A DNA stretch of 64,000 bases from Molossus alvarezi (taxonomy: Eukaryota > Chordata > Mammalia > Chiroptera > Molossidae). A program made the position numbers and the translations under genes. Shown piece by piece: positions 35,725 to 49,202 of this stretch (its first letter is position 1; every line of letters starts with the position of its first letter). Under the pieces are notes generated by a model. It saw only the letters and a program-made list of their open reading frames with translations, made no database searches and was not told the DNA's origin. The DNA lies in contig CM073895.1 of assembly GCA_037176705.1 (NCBI GenBank), forward strand, positions 106,652,551 to 106,716,550. Reading direction: 5' to 3'.

Positions 35725-37683
35725 TAATTACCTTTGCAGGGAAAGTGTGAACAAACATGTTCTAGTCAAACAACTGTTGGAATGAATGAATATCTCCATT
35801 TGGGTTAAGTGAATGCACAGATCTTGAGTAACATGAACACTTTAACGTACATTCTCCTCGTTTTATAGGGAGATCCAGTCATATCATGGAAAGAACCACT
35901 AGGACAGAGCACACTTATGTGTACAATCAAAAGTTATCCCTTTTTGTGTTCTGTGTTGTTCATGGTTTCAAAGATTGGATCGTCTTGAAGCCCATTTTAA
36001 GGCGATACTTGGAAAAAGTTTGGTTTCTGCTGTAGCAGTTGGTTTCACATGATTCTTACTCAGAACAGTTCACCAACGTATGGCCAAGACTGAATCAATG
36101 GAAAGATTGATAACTACTGGTGTCACACATGTGCATTCTTGAAGCAGTGAAACTGAACACATCTAAAGTGATGAAGTTGAAACATTGGTTGTCTCCATGC
36201 AAGGAGTAAATCCATGAATTGGAAGACACTGACAATACCAAGGGTTTTTCACACTGAACATCTCTGTGAATGAGAACAAGAGGAGTGTTCTAGAGAAGAT
36301 GCACTTGTGCAGTGGACCTGGGTATCTATTTCAATTACTTACACACTAACTATGCCCGGTGTGCAGGGCATACTTTACATTGGAGTGTCAAACAGTGTTG
36401 TAAGTAAATGGAGGGGTCTACCTTCTTTCCTATGTGACCAGGAAAGTCAACCAGTACTAGTTGATGAGGCAGCCTTTCCACATACTACCTTTTAGCCCTG
36501 CATATGTGTGTTTGCCTGGAAGTGTCTATGAGTCATCTTGATATCCAACAAAGGCTGGGCTGCAGAAATCAAACACATTGGTTAGGGCAATGTTCAGGTC
36601 ATGGAAATCTATACCCTATTGAGTTCTACACACATTCTTTAAAGCTGTGACCGAATGAATCAGTGTCATTCTTGGATCCATCATACATTTCACTGTTTGT
36701 ACCGATTTCCTCAAACAACATAAGGAGTAGATACCTGTTTTCTCCTGAGATTTCAAAGTAAACGCTTTCCATCATTGTGAAATGCTGGAATTGTACCTTG
36801 TTCATGAATGGAATCTCCCGAACCTGTCTTTCTAATTCCCTGTGACAAATTCAGCCTATTTCTTGATAACTGACAAGTACTCAATCCCCTTATTCCAGCC
36901 ATTAGAACAAAAAAGGGATCAATTTAAAAGAGGGAGTGTCAGTCTTTGAACAATGGTCATGGATTCACTTGTTTCAAGACTATTTCCCCGAAGATCCTAT
37001 GGGAATACACAGGCATAGTCAAAAGTGTTCATGACTGGTGTTCTTTCTGTGCAGAATAATAGAATAACATTCAGTTCAAGAGCAGAATGGAATCCTTAAT
37101 ACGGTTGCAGTGTCCAATGGACTGTTCAGTGGCTCCCTGTTCAAAGAACTGTGTTCCAATAGACAACCTTCTTCAAATAATATCCAAATATTGAGAAAAA
37201 GATTCTAGGGCTATACCCGCTTCACACGAAATGGAACCACCACTGTTGTTCAGTTTTTCAGATTACGTGTTCTTAGTACAGTTGTGGAAAGTATTGATTT
37301 AAGGAAATGTGGCTACCTGACTCTTGATAGGTCCTTAGATATACTTTTCACTCTAGTTTGATTGTAGGAGAGTGTATACAAACCAAACCTATTCCAAATG
37401 AACTGTGTTAGAACTCTTCACTTCAGTGGCACCAAAGTCACTTCCATAAAGCCTAGAGCGTGAGGATCCTCAAAGCATCTGTTGTTTTGGTTAAGTGTTT
37501 AAGAAATGTCCATTTGTAAAGGTGGAATCACACTTAAGCTTCGCAGTGTAAGTTTCTTTCCCTTGTTCCAGACAAAGAGACACAAGTCTTGCTGGTGCAG
37601 TCTTGGATATACTGAACTATGGGCAAAACTCTGTGAGAGCCAGGGGCCACATTCACACAGTGGCATGTTTTTCCCTGGGAAGT
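35725..37683 (+). repeat. Satellite monomer M13 (short)
   Basis: A 1,959-bp monomer starting with the taattacc variant. From about 36420 to 37260 it matches M14 one period later (attgagttctac, gagatttcaaag, gaatccttaatac). Private: gtgtacaatc (35921), gagaagatgcac (36294), gaggggtcta (36411). No gene. Confidence 0.94.
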
Positions 37684-39641
37684 GAAGTACCTTTGCAGGG
37701 AAAGTGTGAACAAACATGTTCTAGTCAAACAACTGTTGGAATGAATGAATATTTCCATTTGGGTTAAGTGAATGCACAGATCTTGAGTAACATGAACACT
37801 TTAACGTACATTCTCCTCGTTTTATAGGGAGATCCAGTCATATCATGGAAAGAACCACTAGGACAGAGCACACTTAAGTGTAGAATCAAAAGTTATCCCT
37901 TTTTGTGTTCTGTGTTGTTCATGGTTTCAAAGATTGGATCGTCTTGAAGCCCATTTTAAGGCGATACTTGGAAAAAGTTTGGTTTCTGCTGTAGCAGTTG
38001 GTTTCACATGATTCTTACTCAGAACAGTTCACCAACGTATGGCCAAGACTGAATCAATGGAAAGATTGATAACTACTGGTGTCACACATGTGCATTCTTG
38101 AAGCAGTGAAACTGAACACATCTAAAGTGATGTAGTTGAAACATTGGTTGTCTCCATGCAAGGAGTAAATCCATGAATTGGAAGACACTGACAATACCAA
38201 GGGTTTTTCACACTGAACATCTCTGTGAATGAGAACAAGAGGAGTGTTCTAGAGAAAATGCACTTGTGCAGTGGACCTGGGTATCCATTTCAATTACGTA
38301 CACACTAACTATGCCCGGTGTGCAGGGCATACTTTACATTGGAGTGTCAAACAGTGTTGTAAGTAAATGGAGGTGTCTACCTTCTTTCCTATGTGACCAG
38401 GAAAGTCAACCAGTACTAGTTGATGAGGCAGCCTTTCCACATACTACCTTTTAGCCCTGCATATGTGTGTTTGCCTGGAAGTGTCTATGAGTCATCTTGA
38501 TATCCAACAAAGGCTGGGCTGCAGAAATCAAACACATTGGTTAGGGCAATGTTCAGGTCATGGAAATCTATACCCTATTGAGTTCTACACACATTCTTTA
38601 AAGCTGTGACCGAATGAATCAGTGTCATTCTTGGATCCATCATACATTTCACTGTTTGTACCGATTTCCTCAAACAACATAAGGAGTAGATACCTGTTTT
38701 CTCCTGAGATTTCAAAGTAAACGCTTTCCATCATTGTGAAATGCTGGAATTGTACCTTGTTCATGAATGGAATCTCCCGAACCTGTCTTTCTAATTCCCT
38801 GTGACAAATTCAGCCTATTTCTTGATAACTGACAAGTACTCAATCCCCTTATTCCAGCCATTAGAACAAAAAAGGGATCAATTTAAAAGAGGGAGTGTCA
38901 GTCTTTGAACAATGGTCATGGATTCACTTGTTTCAAGACTATTTCCCCGAAGATCCTATGGGAATACACAGGCATAGTCAAAAGTGTTCATGACTGGTGT
39001 TCTTTCTGTGCAGAATAATAGAATAACATTCAGTTCAAGAGCAGAATGGAATCCTTAATACGGTTGCAGTGTCCAATGGACTGTTCAGTGGCTCCCTGTT
39101 CAAAGAACTGTGTTCCAATAGACAACCTTCTTCAAATAATATCCAAATATTGAGAAAAAGATTCTAGGGCTATACCCGCTTCACACGAAATGGAACCACC
39201 ACTGTTGTTCAGTTTTTCAGTATACATGTTCTTAGTACAGTTGTGGAAAGTATTGATTTAAGGAAATGTGGCTACCTTACTATTGATCGGTCCTTAGATA
39301 TACTTTTCACTCTAGTTTGATTGTAGGAGAGTGTATACAAAACAAACGTATTCCAAATGAACTGTGTTAGAACTCTTCACTTCAGTGGCACCAAAGTCAC
39401 TTCCATGAAGCCTAGCGCGTGAGGATCCTCAAAGCATATGTTGTTTTGGTTAAGTGTTTAAGAAATGTCCATTTGTAAAGGTGGAATCACACTTAAACTT
39501 CGCAGAGTAAGTTTCTTTCCCTTGTTCTAGACTAAGAGATACAAGACTTGCTGGTGCAGTCTTGGATATACTGAACTATGGGCAAAACTCTGTGAGAGCC
39601 AGGGCCACATTCACTCAGTGGCATGTTTCTCCCAGGGAAGT
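37684..39641 (+). repeat. Satellite monomer M14 (short)
   Basis: A 1,958-bp monomer, twin of M13 in its middle. From about 39220 it carries private changes (cagtatacatgttc, ccttactattgatcgg, aaaacaaacg) and then the M15-like end (ccatgaagcc, actaagagatac). No gene. Confidence 0.94.
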
Positions 39642-41601
39642 TAATTACCTTTGCAGGGAAAGTGTGAACAAACATGTTCTAGTCAAACAACTGTTGGAAT
39701 GAATGAATATCTCCATTTGGGTTAAGTGAATGCACAGATCTTGAGTAACATGAACACTTTAACGTACATTCTCCTCGTTTTATAGGGAGATCCAGTCATA
39801 TCATGGAAAGAACAACTAGGACAGAGCACACTTATGTGTAGAATCAAAAGTTATCCCTTTTTGTGTTCTGTGTTGTTCTTGGTTTCAAAGATTGCATCGT
39901 CTTGAAGCCCATTTTTGAAGGCGATACTTGGAGAAAGTTTGGTTTCTGCTGTAGCAGTTGGTTTCACATGATTCTTACTCAGAACAGTTCACCAACGTAT
40001 GGCCACGACTGAATCAATGGAAAGATTGATAACTACTGGTGTCACCAATGTGCATACTTGAAGCAGTGAAACTGAACACATCTACACTGATTTAGTTGAA
40101 GCATTGGTTGTCTCCATGCAAGGAGTAAATCCATGAATTGGAAGACACTGACAATAACAAGGGTTTTTCACATTGAACATCTCTGTGAATGAGAACAAGA
40201 GGAGTGTTCTAGAGAAAATGCACTTGTGCAGTGGACCTGGGTTTCAATTTCAATTAAGTACACACTAACTATGCCCGGTGTGCAGGGCATACTTTACATT
40301 GGAGTGTCAAACAGTGTTGTAAGTAAATGGAGGTGTCTACCTTCTTTCCTATGTGACCAGGAAAGTCAACCTGTACTAGTTGATGAGGCAGCCTTTCCAC
40401 ATACTACCTTTTATCCCTGCATATGTGTGATTGCCAGGAAGGTTCTATGAGTCATCTTGATATCCAACAAAGGGTGGGCTGCAGAAATCAAACACATTGG
40501 TTAGGGCAATGTTCAGGTCATGGAAATCTATACCCTATTCAGTTCTACACACATTCTTTAAAGTTGTGACCGAATGAATCAGTGTCATTCTTGGATCCAT
40601 CATACATTTCACTGTTTGTACCGATTTCCTCAAACAACATAAGGAGTAGATACCTGTTTTCTCCTGAGAATTCAAAGTAAACGCTTTCCATCATTGTGAA
40701 ATGCTGGAATTGTACCTTGTTCATGAATGGAATCTCCCGAACCTGTCTTTCTAATTCCCTGTGACAAATTCAGCCTATTTCTTGATAACTGACAAGTACT
40801 CAATCCCCTTATTTCAGCCATTAGAACAAAAAAGGGATCAATTTAAAAGAGGGACTGTCAGTCTTTGAACAATGGTCATGGATTCACTTGTTTCAAGACT
40901 ATTTCCCCGAAGATCCTATGGAAATACACAGGCATAGTCAAAAGTGTTCATGACTGGTGTTCTTTCTGTGCAGAATAATAGAATAACATTCAGTTCAAGA
41001 GCAGAATGGAAACCTTAATACGGTTGCAGTGTCCAATGGACTGTTCAGTGGCTCCCTGTTCAAAGAACTGTGTTCCAATAGACCACCTTCTTCAAATAAT
41101 ATCCAAATATTGAGAAAAAGATTCAAGGGCTATACCCGCTTCACACGAAATGGAACCATCAATGTTGTACTGTTTTTCAGATTACGTGTTCTTAGTACAG
41201 TTGTGGAAAGTATTGATTTAAGGAAATGTGGCTTCCTGACTCTTGATAGGTCCTTAGATATACTTTTCACTCTAGTTTGATTGTAGGAGAGTGTATACAA
41301 ACCAAACGTATTCCAAATGAACTGTGTTAGAACTCTTCACTTCAGTGGCACCAAAGTCACTTCCATGAAGCCTAGAGCGTGAGGATCCTCAAAGCATATG
41401 TTGTTTTGGTTAAGTGTTTAAGAAATGTCCATTTGTAAAGGTGGAATCACACTTAAACTTCGCAGAGTAAGTTTCTTTCCCTTGTTCCATACTAAGAGAT
41501 ACAAGACTTGCTGGTGCAGTCTTGGATATACTGAACTATGGGCAAAACTCTGTGAGAGCCAGGGCCACATTCACTCAGTGGCATGTTTCTCCCAGGGAAG
41601 T
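39642..41601 (+). repeat. Satellite monomer M15 (short)
   Basis: A 1,960-bp monomer of the taattacc class with many private changes: tgttcttgg and attgcatcg (shared with M16), gtcaccaatgtgcatac, ctacactgattt, gggtttcaatttc, agattcaaggg. It contains an 83-codon open frame at 41029-41280, opened only by the ctagggc-to-caagggc change that removes a stop; I do not regard it as a gene. Confidence 0.93.
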
Positions 41602-43562
41602 TAATTACCTTTGCAGGGAAAGTGTGAACAAACATGTTCTAGTCAAACAACTGTTGGAATGAATGAATATCTCCATTTGGGTTAAGTGAATGCACAGATC
41701 TTGAGTAACATGAACACTTTAACGTACATTCTCCTCGTTTTATAGGGAGATCCAGTCATATCATGGAAAGAACCACTAGGACAGAGCACACTTATGTGTA
41801 GAATCAAAAGTTATCCCTTTTTCTGTTCTGTGTTGTTCTTGGTTTCAAAGATTGCATCGTCTTGAAGCCCATTTTTGAAGGCGATACTTGGAGAAAGTTT
41901 GGTTTCTGCTGTAGCAGTTGGTTTCACATGATTCTTACTCAGAACAGTGAACCAACGTATGTCCAAGACTGAATCAATGGAAAGATTGATAACTACTGGT
42001 GTCACACATGTGCATTCTTGAAGCAGTGAAACTGAACACATCTAAAGTGATGTAGTTGAAACATTGGTTGTCTCCATGCAAGGAGTAAATCCATGAATTG
42101 GAAGACACTGACAATACCAAGGGTTTTTCACATTGAACATCTCTGTGAATGAGAACAAGAGGAGTTTTTTAGAGAAAATGCACTTGTGCAGTGGACCTGG
42201 GTATCCATTTCAATTACTTACACACTAACTATGCCAGGTGTGCAGGGCATACTTTACATTGGAGTGTCAAACAGTGTTGTAAGTAGATGCAGGTGTCTAC
42301 CTTCTTTCTTATGTGACCAGGAAAGTCAACCTGTACTAGTTGATGAGGCAGCCTTTCCACATACTACCTATTAGCACAGCATATGTGTTATTTGCCTGGA
42401 AGTGTCTATGAGTCAGCTTGATATCCAGCAAAGGCTGGGCTGCAGAAATCAAACACATTGTTTAGTGCAATGTTCAGGTCATGGAAATCTATACCCTATT
42501 CAGTTCTACACACATTTTTTAAAGTTGTGAACGAATGAATCAGTGTCATTCTTAGATCCATCATACATTTCACTGTTTGTACCGATTTCCTTAAAAAACA
42601 TAAGGAGTAGATACCTGTTTTCTCCTGAGAATTCAAAGTAAACGCTTTCCATCATTGTGAAATGCTGGAATTGTACCTTGTTCATGAATGGAATCTCCCG
42701 AACCTATCTTTCTAATTCCCTGTGACCAATTCAGCCTATTTCTTGATAACTGCCAAGTACTCAATCCCCTTATTCCAGCCATTAGAACAAAAAAGGGATC
42801 AATTTAAAAGAGGGAGTGTCAGTCTTTGAACGATGGTCATGGATTCACTTGTTTCAAGACTATTTCCCCGAAGATCCTATGGGAATACACTGGCATAGTC
42901 AAAAGTGTTCATGACTGGTGTTCTTTCTGTGCAGAATAATAGAATAACATTCAGTTCAAGAGCAGAATGGAAACCTTAATACGGTTGCAGTGTCCAATGG
43001 ACAGTTTAGTGGCTCCCTGTTCAAAGAACTGTGTCCAATAGACAACCTTCTTCAAATAATATCCAAATATTGAGAAAAAGATTCTAGGGCTATACCCGCT
43101 TCACACGAAATGGAACCACCACTGTTGTACTGTTTTTCATATTACGTGTTCTTAGTACAGTTGTGGAAAGTATTGATTTAAGGAAATGTGGCTACCTGAC
43201 TCTTGATAGGTCCTTAGATATACTTTTCACTCTAGTTTGATTGTAGGAGAGTGTATACAAACCAAACCTTTTCCAAATGAACTGTGTGAGAACTCTTCAC
43301 TTCAGTGGCACCAAAGTCACTTACATAAAGCCTAGAGCGTGAGGATCCTCAAAGCATATGTTGTTTTGGTTAAGTGTTTAAGAAATGTCAATTTGTAAAG
43401 GTGGAATCACACTGAAACTTCGCAGTGTAAGTTTCTTTCCCTTGTTTCAGACAAAGAGACACAAGACTTGCTGGTGCAGTCTTGGATATACTGAACTATG
43501 GGCAAAACTCTGTGAGAGCCAGGGGCCACATTCACTCAGTGGCATGTTTTTCCCTGGGAAGT
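41602..43562 (+). repeat. Satellite monomer M16 (short, chimeric)
   Basis: A 1,961-bp monomer. The first third is short-type and close to M15. From about 42287 it carries filled-unit markers (agtagatgcagg, ctacctattagc, gtgttatttgcc, gacagtttagtgg). The switch lies between about 42237 and 42287, the same monomer phase as in M2. It leads into the second block of filled units. No gene. Confidence 0.93.
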
Positions 43563-43832
43563 TAAGTACCTTTGCAGGGAAAGTGTGAACAAACATGTTC
43601 TAGTCAAACAACTGTTGGAATGAATGAATATTTCCATTTGGGTTAAGTGAATGCACAGATCTTGAGTAACATGAACACTTTAACGTACATTCTCCTCGTT
43701 TTATAGGGAGATCCAGTCATATCATGGAAAGAACAACTAGGACAGAGCACACTTATGTGTAGAATCAAAAGTTATCCCTTTTTGTGTTCTGTGTTGTTCA
43801 TGGTTTCAAAGATTGGATCGTATTGTAGCCCA

Positions 43833-44085
43833 TTTTTTTTTTTTTATCCTCACCTGAGGATATTTTTCCATTTTTTGTACAGATAGAGTGGGAGGGAGAG
43901 AGAGGAAGGGAGAGAGAGAGAGAAACATCGACGTGAAGGGACACATCGAGTGGCTGCCACCCGCACGACCAACCAGGGCCGGGGACAAACAGCAACCGAA
44001 GTACATACCCTTAGCGGGATCCAAACCCGGGTCTCTCCGGACGGCAGGCCGACGCTCTAACCGCTGAGCCAAACTGGCCAGGGCT
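43833..44085 (-). mobile_element. VES-type bat SINE, copy C
   Basis: Same element and site as copies A, B, D and E. Head at 44085, A-tail seen as T's from 43833. Private change: ggacggcagg near 44039, where the others have ggaccgcagg. Confidence 0.88.
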
Positions 44086-44296
44086 CAAGCCCATTTTTGA
44101 AGGCGATACTTGGAAAAACTTTGGTTTCTGCTGTAGCAGTTGGTTTCACATGATTCTTACTCAGAACAGTGAACCAACGTATGGCCTAGACTGAATCAAT
44201 GGTAAGATTGATAACTACTGGTGTCACACATGTGCATTCCTGAAGCAGTGAAACTGAACACATCTAAGGTGATGTAGTTGAAACATTGGTTGTCTC

Positions 44297-45116
44297 GAAT
44301 GACCGAAAAATGGCGGCGGAGTGAACGGAGCTACACATACCGTCTCCCAGAACCAAACTGGTATTACAACTCTAACACAGACAAATCTACAGGAAAAACC
44401 AACAGAAAAGCAGTTTGGAGGACCATACAACGAGGGACACTGACTCCATCCCGGTAGGCTTGCGAAGGCGCGAGACGGGGCTGGGAGCCCACGGTCGGCA
44501 GCTCGGCAGCGGCCTTCGCTGGGAGCAGCGCCCTCGGGTTACACTCCCAGTCGGCTCCACAGCGCAGCCGGGACAGAGGCTAAAACAGCCACAGCCACTC
44601 ACCTTGGGCTCCGGCAGAGGGAGGGCAGACTGGACTGGAGCTGTGTCGGGACACTCGGGGTTTGGAGGGCGCTCGGAGCTTTGGCTGAGTGCAGCCACTC
44701 AGGACAGTGGCCACATTGCTCCTTCCCAGGGCTCTGAGGAGAGGCAGCAGCCCCTCCCTCGGAGATCCAACCCCACCCTGTGGGCCATTGAAGTGCTAAT
44801 TGAGGCTCACTAACAACTAACATCTGCCCCACCCTCGTGAAAGCCCCTTGACTGAGCACCAGACGGAGTTTTTCAATCAACTGACAACCCAAAACTCATC
44901 AATTGACCTAGACTGCTAGCTCCAGGCAAAAAGCTAGAGGATAACAGTACGTTTCCTGGGCTGGCAACTTTAACCAGGAAAGTAAGACTTGACAGTGGTG
45001 TTCAACGTGGGTCCTCCCTCGCTCATCTAAACACAGGAGAGGGAGCCACAAACAGCAGAACACCAACACCCACAGGGAGAACTTGACAGGCTCCAAAGCC
45101 CACAGTGATAGCCAAA
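44297..45116 (+). promoter_or_regulatory. LINE-1 5'UTR / internal promoter, copy C
   Basis: An 820-bp GC-rich leader with the YY1-like aaaatggcggcg at 44307-44318. It has caaatctac (44382-44390), shared with D only, against caaatcgac in A, B and E. Confidence 0.8.
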
Positions 45117-45998
45117 ATGGTGAAACACAGAAACAGAAGTCAAATGAAAGAGCAAGACACCTCCACCGAAGATGAGATCAATGTGGAGCAATTAGGCATG
45201 TTAACAGAGCTAGAATTCAGAGCCATGATCTTGAGGAAGTTGAACAGCATGAGTAAGGACATAGAGACACTGAAAATAAGCCAAATGGAAATTAAAAACC
45301 AACAAGAAGAGATAAAAAATGACATATCCGAAATGAAAAACACATTGGAAGGTTTAAAAAGCAGAGTAGGGGAAGCTGAGGACCGGATCAGTGAATTAGA
45401 AGACAGGGTAGAAAAAATCAACCAATCAGAAAAACAAAAGGAAAAAACTATTAAAAAACAGGAAGACAGCTTAAGAGAACTATGGGACAACTGGAAACGG
45501 AATAATGTTCGCATCATAGGAGTCCCCGAAGAAGAAGAAAATGAGCAAGGGATAGAGAATATATTCAAAAAAATAGTGAGAGAAAACTTCCCTAATTTGG
45601 TGAAGGAAGAAGGCATTCATGTCCAAGAAGCACAGAGAGTCCCAAGTAAGAAGAACCCAAACAGGTCCACACCAAGACACATAGTAATTAAAATGCCACA
45701 CATTAAAGACAAAGAGAGAATCCTAAAAGCAGCAAGAGATAAGCAACAGGTTACCTACAAAGGGAACCCCATAAGGCTCTCAGCGGACTTCTCACAAGAA
45801 ACACTACAGGCCAGAAGAGAATGGCATGAAGTAATCAAAGTCATGAAAAACAAGAATCTGAATCCAAGACTACTCTACCCAGCAAGGCTATCATTCAAAA
45901 TAGAAGATCAAATAAAGAGCTTCCCAGACAAAAAAAGGCTAAGGGAATACATTAGCACCAAACCAGCACTGCAAGAAATGTTAAAAGGACTGCTGTAA
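45117..45998 (+). CDS. L1 ORF1: LINE-1 ORF1 protein, copy C
   Basis: An intact 293-aa ORF1p from the ATG at 45117. All the landmarks seen in copy A are present: the coiled coil, RIIGVPE, ARREW and YPARLSF. TPRHI at 185-189 is conserved, and residue 195 is His as in A but unlike B, D and E. At this site C groups with A although its 3' end groups with D, one of the signs of exchange between copies. Confidence 0.95.
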   Translation: MVKHRNRSQMKEQDTSTEDEINVEQLGMLTELEFRAMILRKLNSMSKDIETLKISQMEIKNQQEEIKNDISEMKNTLEGLKSRVGEAEDRISELEDRVEKINQSEKQKEKTIKKQEDSLRELWDNWKRNNVRIIGVPEEEENEQGIENIFKKIVRENFPNLVKEEGIHVQEAQRVPSKKNPNRSTPRHIVIKMPHIKDKERILKAARDKQQVTYKGNPIRLSADFSQETLQARREWHEVIKVMKNKNLNPRLLYPARLSFKIEDQIKSFPDKKRLREYISTKPALQEMLKGLL

Positions 45999-46043
45999 TT
46001 AGCAGTAGAAATGGGAAGAAAAATAAAACCACACTAAACAAAA

Positions 46044-49000
46044 ATGGCAATAAATAAGTACATATCAATAATCACCTTAAACGTAAATGGATTGAATGCT
46101 CCCATAAAGAGACACAGAGTAGCTGATTGGATAAGAAAGCATGACTCATCTATATGTTGTTTACAAGAGACCCACCTCTCAACAAAAGACTCACATAGGT
46201 TGAAAGTGAAGGGATGGAAAAAAATTTTCCGAGCAAATGGAAAGCAAAAAAAAGCTGGGGTAGCAATTCTCATATCTGATAAAATAGATTTCAAAATGAA
46301 GACCATAACTAGAGACAAAGACGGCCACTACATAATCTTGAAAGGATCTATCCAACAGGAAGATATAACCTTGATAAACATATATGCACCCAATATAGGA
46401 GCACCAAAATATATTAAAAATCTTCTGGAGGACTTCCAAGGAGAAATCGACAATAATACAATCATAGCAGGGGACTTCAACACCCCGTTGACAGCACTGG
46501 ATAGATCCTCTAGGCAAAAAATTAGCAAGGAAACAGAGACTCTAAATGAAGCACTAGACCAAATGGATTTAATAGATATCTACAGAGAATTACACCCCAA
46601 AACTACAGAATACACATTCTTCTCAAGTGCACATGGGACATTCTCAAAGATAGACCACATGATAGGACACAAACTAAATCTCTACAAGTTCAAGAAGATT
46701 GAAATCATATCAAGCATCTTCTCAGATCACAATGGCATGAAACTAGAAATCAATTGCAACAAGAACATGCAAAGACATTTCAACACATGGAGGCTAAATA
46801 GCATGTTATTAAACAATGAATGGGTCACCGAGGAGATCAAGGAAGAAATTAAAAACTTCCTGGAAACCAATGAAAATGAACACACAACAACACAAAATCT
46901 ATGGGATGCAGCGAAAGCAGTTCTGAGAGGGAAGTTCATAGCACTACAGGCCTACCTCAAAAAACAAGAAAAATTTCTAATTGACTGTCTAACCTCACAA
47001 CTTAAAGAATTAGAAAGCAAACAAAAAGAAAACCCCAGAGCAAGTAGAAGGAAGGAAATAGTAAAGATCAGAGCAGAAATAAATGACATAGAGACCAAAA
47101 AAACAATTCAAAGGATCAATGAAACAAAGAGCTGGTTTTTCGAAAAGATAAACAAGATTGATGGACCCTTAGCTAGACTCACCAAGAAACAAAGAGAGAG
47201 AACCCAAATATACAAAATCAGAAATGAAAGAGGAGAAGTAACAACCAACACCACGGAAATACAAAAGATCGTTAACAACTACTATGAACAACTATATGGC
47301 AACAAATTCGACAATCTAAGCGAAATGGACAAATTTCTAGAAACACACAGTCTCCCAAAACTATTCCCGGAAGAGATAGAAAACTTGAACAGACCAATAA
47401 CAACTAAGGAAATTGAAGAGGTAATCCAGACTCTCCCAGCAAACAAAAGCCCAGGCCCAGATGGTTTCACAGGGGAGTTTTACCGAACATTCCAAAAAGA
47501 ACTAACACCCATTCTCCTCAAACTATTTCAAAAAATTCAAGAAGAAGGAAGACTTCCAAACACGTTCTATGAGGCCAGCATAATTCTAATTCTAAAACCG
47601 GAAAAAGACACTACGAAGAAAGAAAACTACAGGCCAATATCCCTGATGAACTTAGACGCCAAAATCCTGAACAAAATATTAGCAAATCGGATCCAGAAAT
47701 ACATCAAGAAAATTATTCACCATGACCAAGTGGGATTCATTCCAGGGATGCAAGGCTGGTACAATATTCGCAAATCAATAAACGTGATACACCACATAAA
47801 CAAAATGAAGAATAAAAACCACATGATCATATCAATAGATGCTGAAAAAGCATTCGACAAAATCCAGCATCCATTTCTGATAAAAACGCTCAGCAATGTA
47901 GGAATAGAGGGATCATATCTCGACATAATAAAGGCCATATATGAAAGACCTACAGCCAACATCATACTCAATGGGCAGAAACTAAAAACATTTCCATTAA
48001 GAACAGGAACAAGACAGGGATGTCCACTTTCGCCACTCTTATTTTACATTGTACTGGAAGTCTTAGCCACAGCAATCAGACATGAAGAAAAAATTAAAGG
48101 GATCCAAATTGGAAAGGAGGAAGTGAAACTGTCATTATTTGCAGATGACATGATATTGTACATAGAAAACCCTAAAGACTCCATCAAAAATCTATTAGAC
48201 TTAATAAATGAATTTGGCAAAGTAGCAGGATACAAAATTAACGTCAAGAAATCGACGGCATTCTTGTACATCAATGATGAACTCACAGAAAGAGAAACTG
48301 AAAAAACAATCCCATTTACCATCGCTCCAAAAAAATTACGATACCTAGGAATAAACTTAACCAAAGAAGTAAAGGACCTATTTGCAGAAAACTACAGGTC
48401 ATTGAAAAAAGAAATAGAGGAAGATATAAAAAAGTGGAAGCACATACCCTGTTCATGGATTGGAAGAATTAACATAATTAAAATGTCCATACTACCCAAA
48501 GCAATCTATAGATTCAATGCAATCCCCATCAAAATACCAACGACATATTTCATAGAACTAGAACAAATACTTCAAAAGTTCATATGGAACCAAAAAAGAC
48601 CTCGAATAGCCACAGCAATCTTGAAAAAGAAGAACAAAGTAGGTGGGATCACAATACCAGATATCAGGTTATACTACAAAGCGACTGTAACCAAAACAGC
48701 CTGGTACTGGCACAAGAACAGGCATATAGACCAGTGGAACAGAATTGAAAACCCAGAAATGGACCCAAGGCAATACGCTCAATTAATATTTGACAAAGGT
48801 GGCAAGAGCATACAGTGGAGTCAAGACAGCCTCTTTAATAAATGGTGTTGGGAAAATTGGACAGCTACATGCAAAAAAATGAAACTAGACCATCAACTTA
48901 CACCATACACCAAAATAAACTCAAAATGGATAAAAGACTTAATTGTGACCCGTGAATCCATAAAAATTCTAGAAGAAAATGTAGGCAACAAAATTTCGGA

Positions 49001-49202
49001 CATCATACGGAGCAGAATTTTCACTGATACATCACCTAAGGCAACAGAAATAAAGGAGAAAATGAACACATGGGACTACATAAAACTAAAAAGCTTCTGC
49101 ACAGCAAAAGAAACAATCATCAAAATGGAAAGGCAACCCACTGTATGGGAGAACATCATTGCCAATGATGTATCAGATAAGGGGTTAATTTCCAATATAT
49201 AG
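46044..49202 (+). CDS. L1 ORF2: LINE-1 ORF2 protein, endonuclease + reverse transcriptase, truncated, copy C
   Basis: A 1,052-aa frame ending at the shared TAG (49200-49202). Endonuclease and reverse transcriptase catalytic residues are all present (Asn13, Glu42, Asp144, Asp228-His229, Asp599, FADD 699-702). Variants: Ile98, Ile219 (as B), Ile596, Ile901 (as D). Apart from the TAG, the reading frame would run uninterrupted to 49868, a length of about 1,274 codons and normal for mammalian L1. Confidence 0.95.
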   Translation: MAINKYISIITLNVNGLNAPIKRHRVADWIRKHDSSICCLQETHLSTKDSHRLKVKGWKKIFRANGKQKKAGVAILISDKIDFKMKTITRDKDGHYIILKGSIQQEDITLINIYAPNIGAPKYIKNLLEDFQGEIDNNTIIAGDFNTPLTALDRSSRQKISKETETLNEALDQMDLIDIYRELHPKTTEYTFFSSAHGTFSKIDHMIGHKLNLYKFKKIEIISSIFSDHNGMKLEINCNKNMQRHFNTWRLNSMLLNNEWVTEEIKEEIKNFLETNENEHTTTQNLWDAAKAVLRGKFIALQAYLKKQEKFLIDCLTSQLKELESKQKENPRASRRKEIVKIRAEINDIETKKTIQRINETKSWFFEKINKIDGPLARLTKKQRERTQIYKIRNERGEVTTNTTEIQKIVNNYYEQLYGNKFDNLSEMDKFLETHSLPKLFPEEIENLNRPITTKEIEEVIQTLPANKSPGPDGFTGEFYRTFQKELTPILLKLFQKIQEEGRLPNTFYEASIILILKPEKDTTKKENYRPISLMNLDAKILNKILANRIQKYIKKIIHHDQVGFIPGMQGWYNIRKSINVIHHINKMKNKNHMIISIDAEKAFDKIQHPFLIKTLSNVGIEGSYLDIIKAIYERPTANIILNGQKLKTFPLRTGTRQGCPLSPLLFYIVLEVLATAIRHEEKIKGIQIGKEEVKLSLFADDMILYIENPKDSIKNLLDLINEFGKVAGYKINVKKSTAFLYINDELTERETEKTIPFTIAPKKLRYLGINLTKEVKDLFAENYRSLKKEIEEDIKKWKHIPCSWIGRINIIKMSILPKAIYRFNAIPIKIPTTYFIELEQILQKFIWNQKRPRIATAILKKKNKVGGITIPDIRLYYKATVTKTAWYWHKNRHIDQWNRIENPEMDPRQYAQLIFDKGGKSIQWSQDSLFNKWCWENWTATCKKMKLDHQLTPYTKINSKWIKDLIVTRESIKILEENVGNKISDIIRSRIFTDTSPKATEIKEKMNTWDYIKLKSFCTAKETIIKMERQPTVWENIIANDVSDKGLISNI

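Noticed and set aside
41029..41280. An 83-codon open frame in M15
   Set aside because: It is opened by a single substitution that removes a stop present in all other monomers; it starts TTG rather than ATG.
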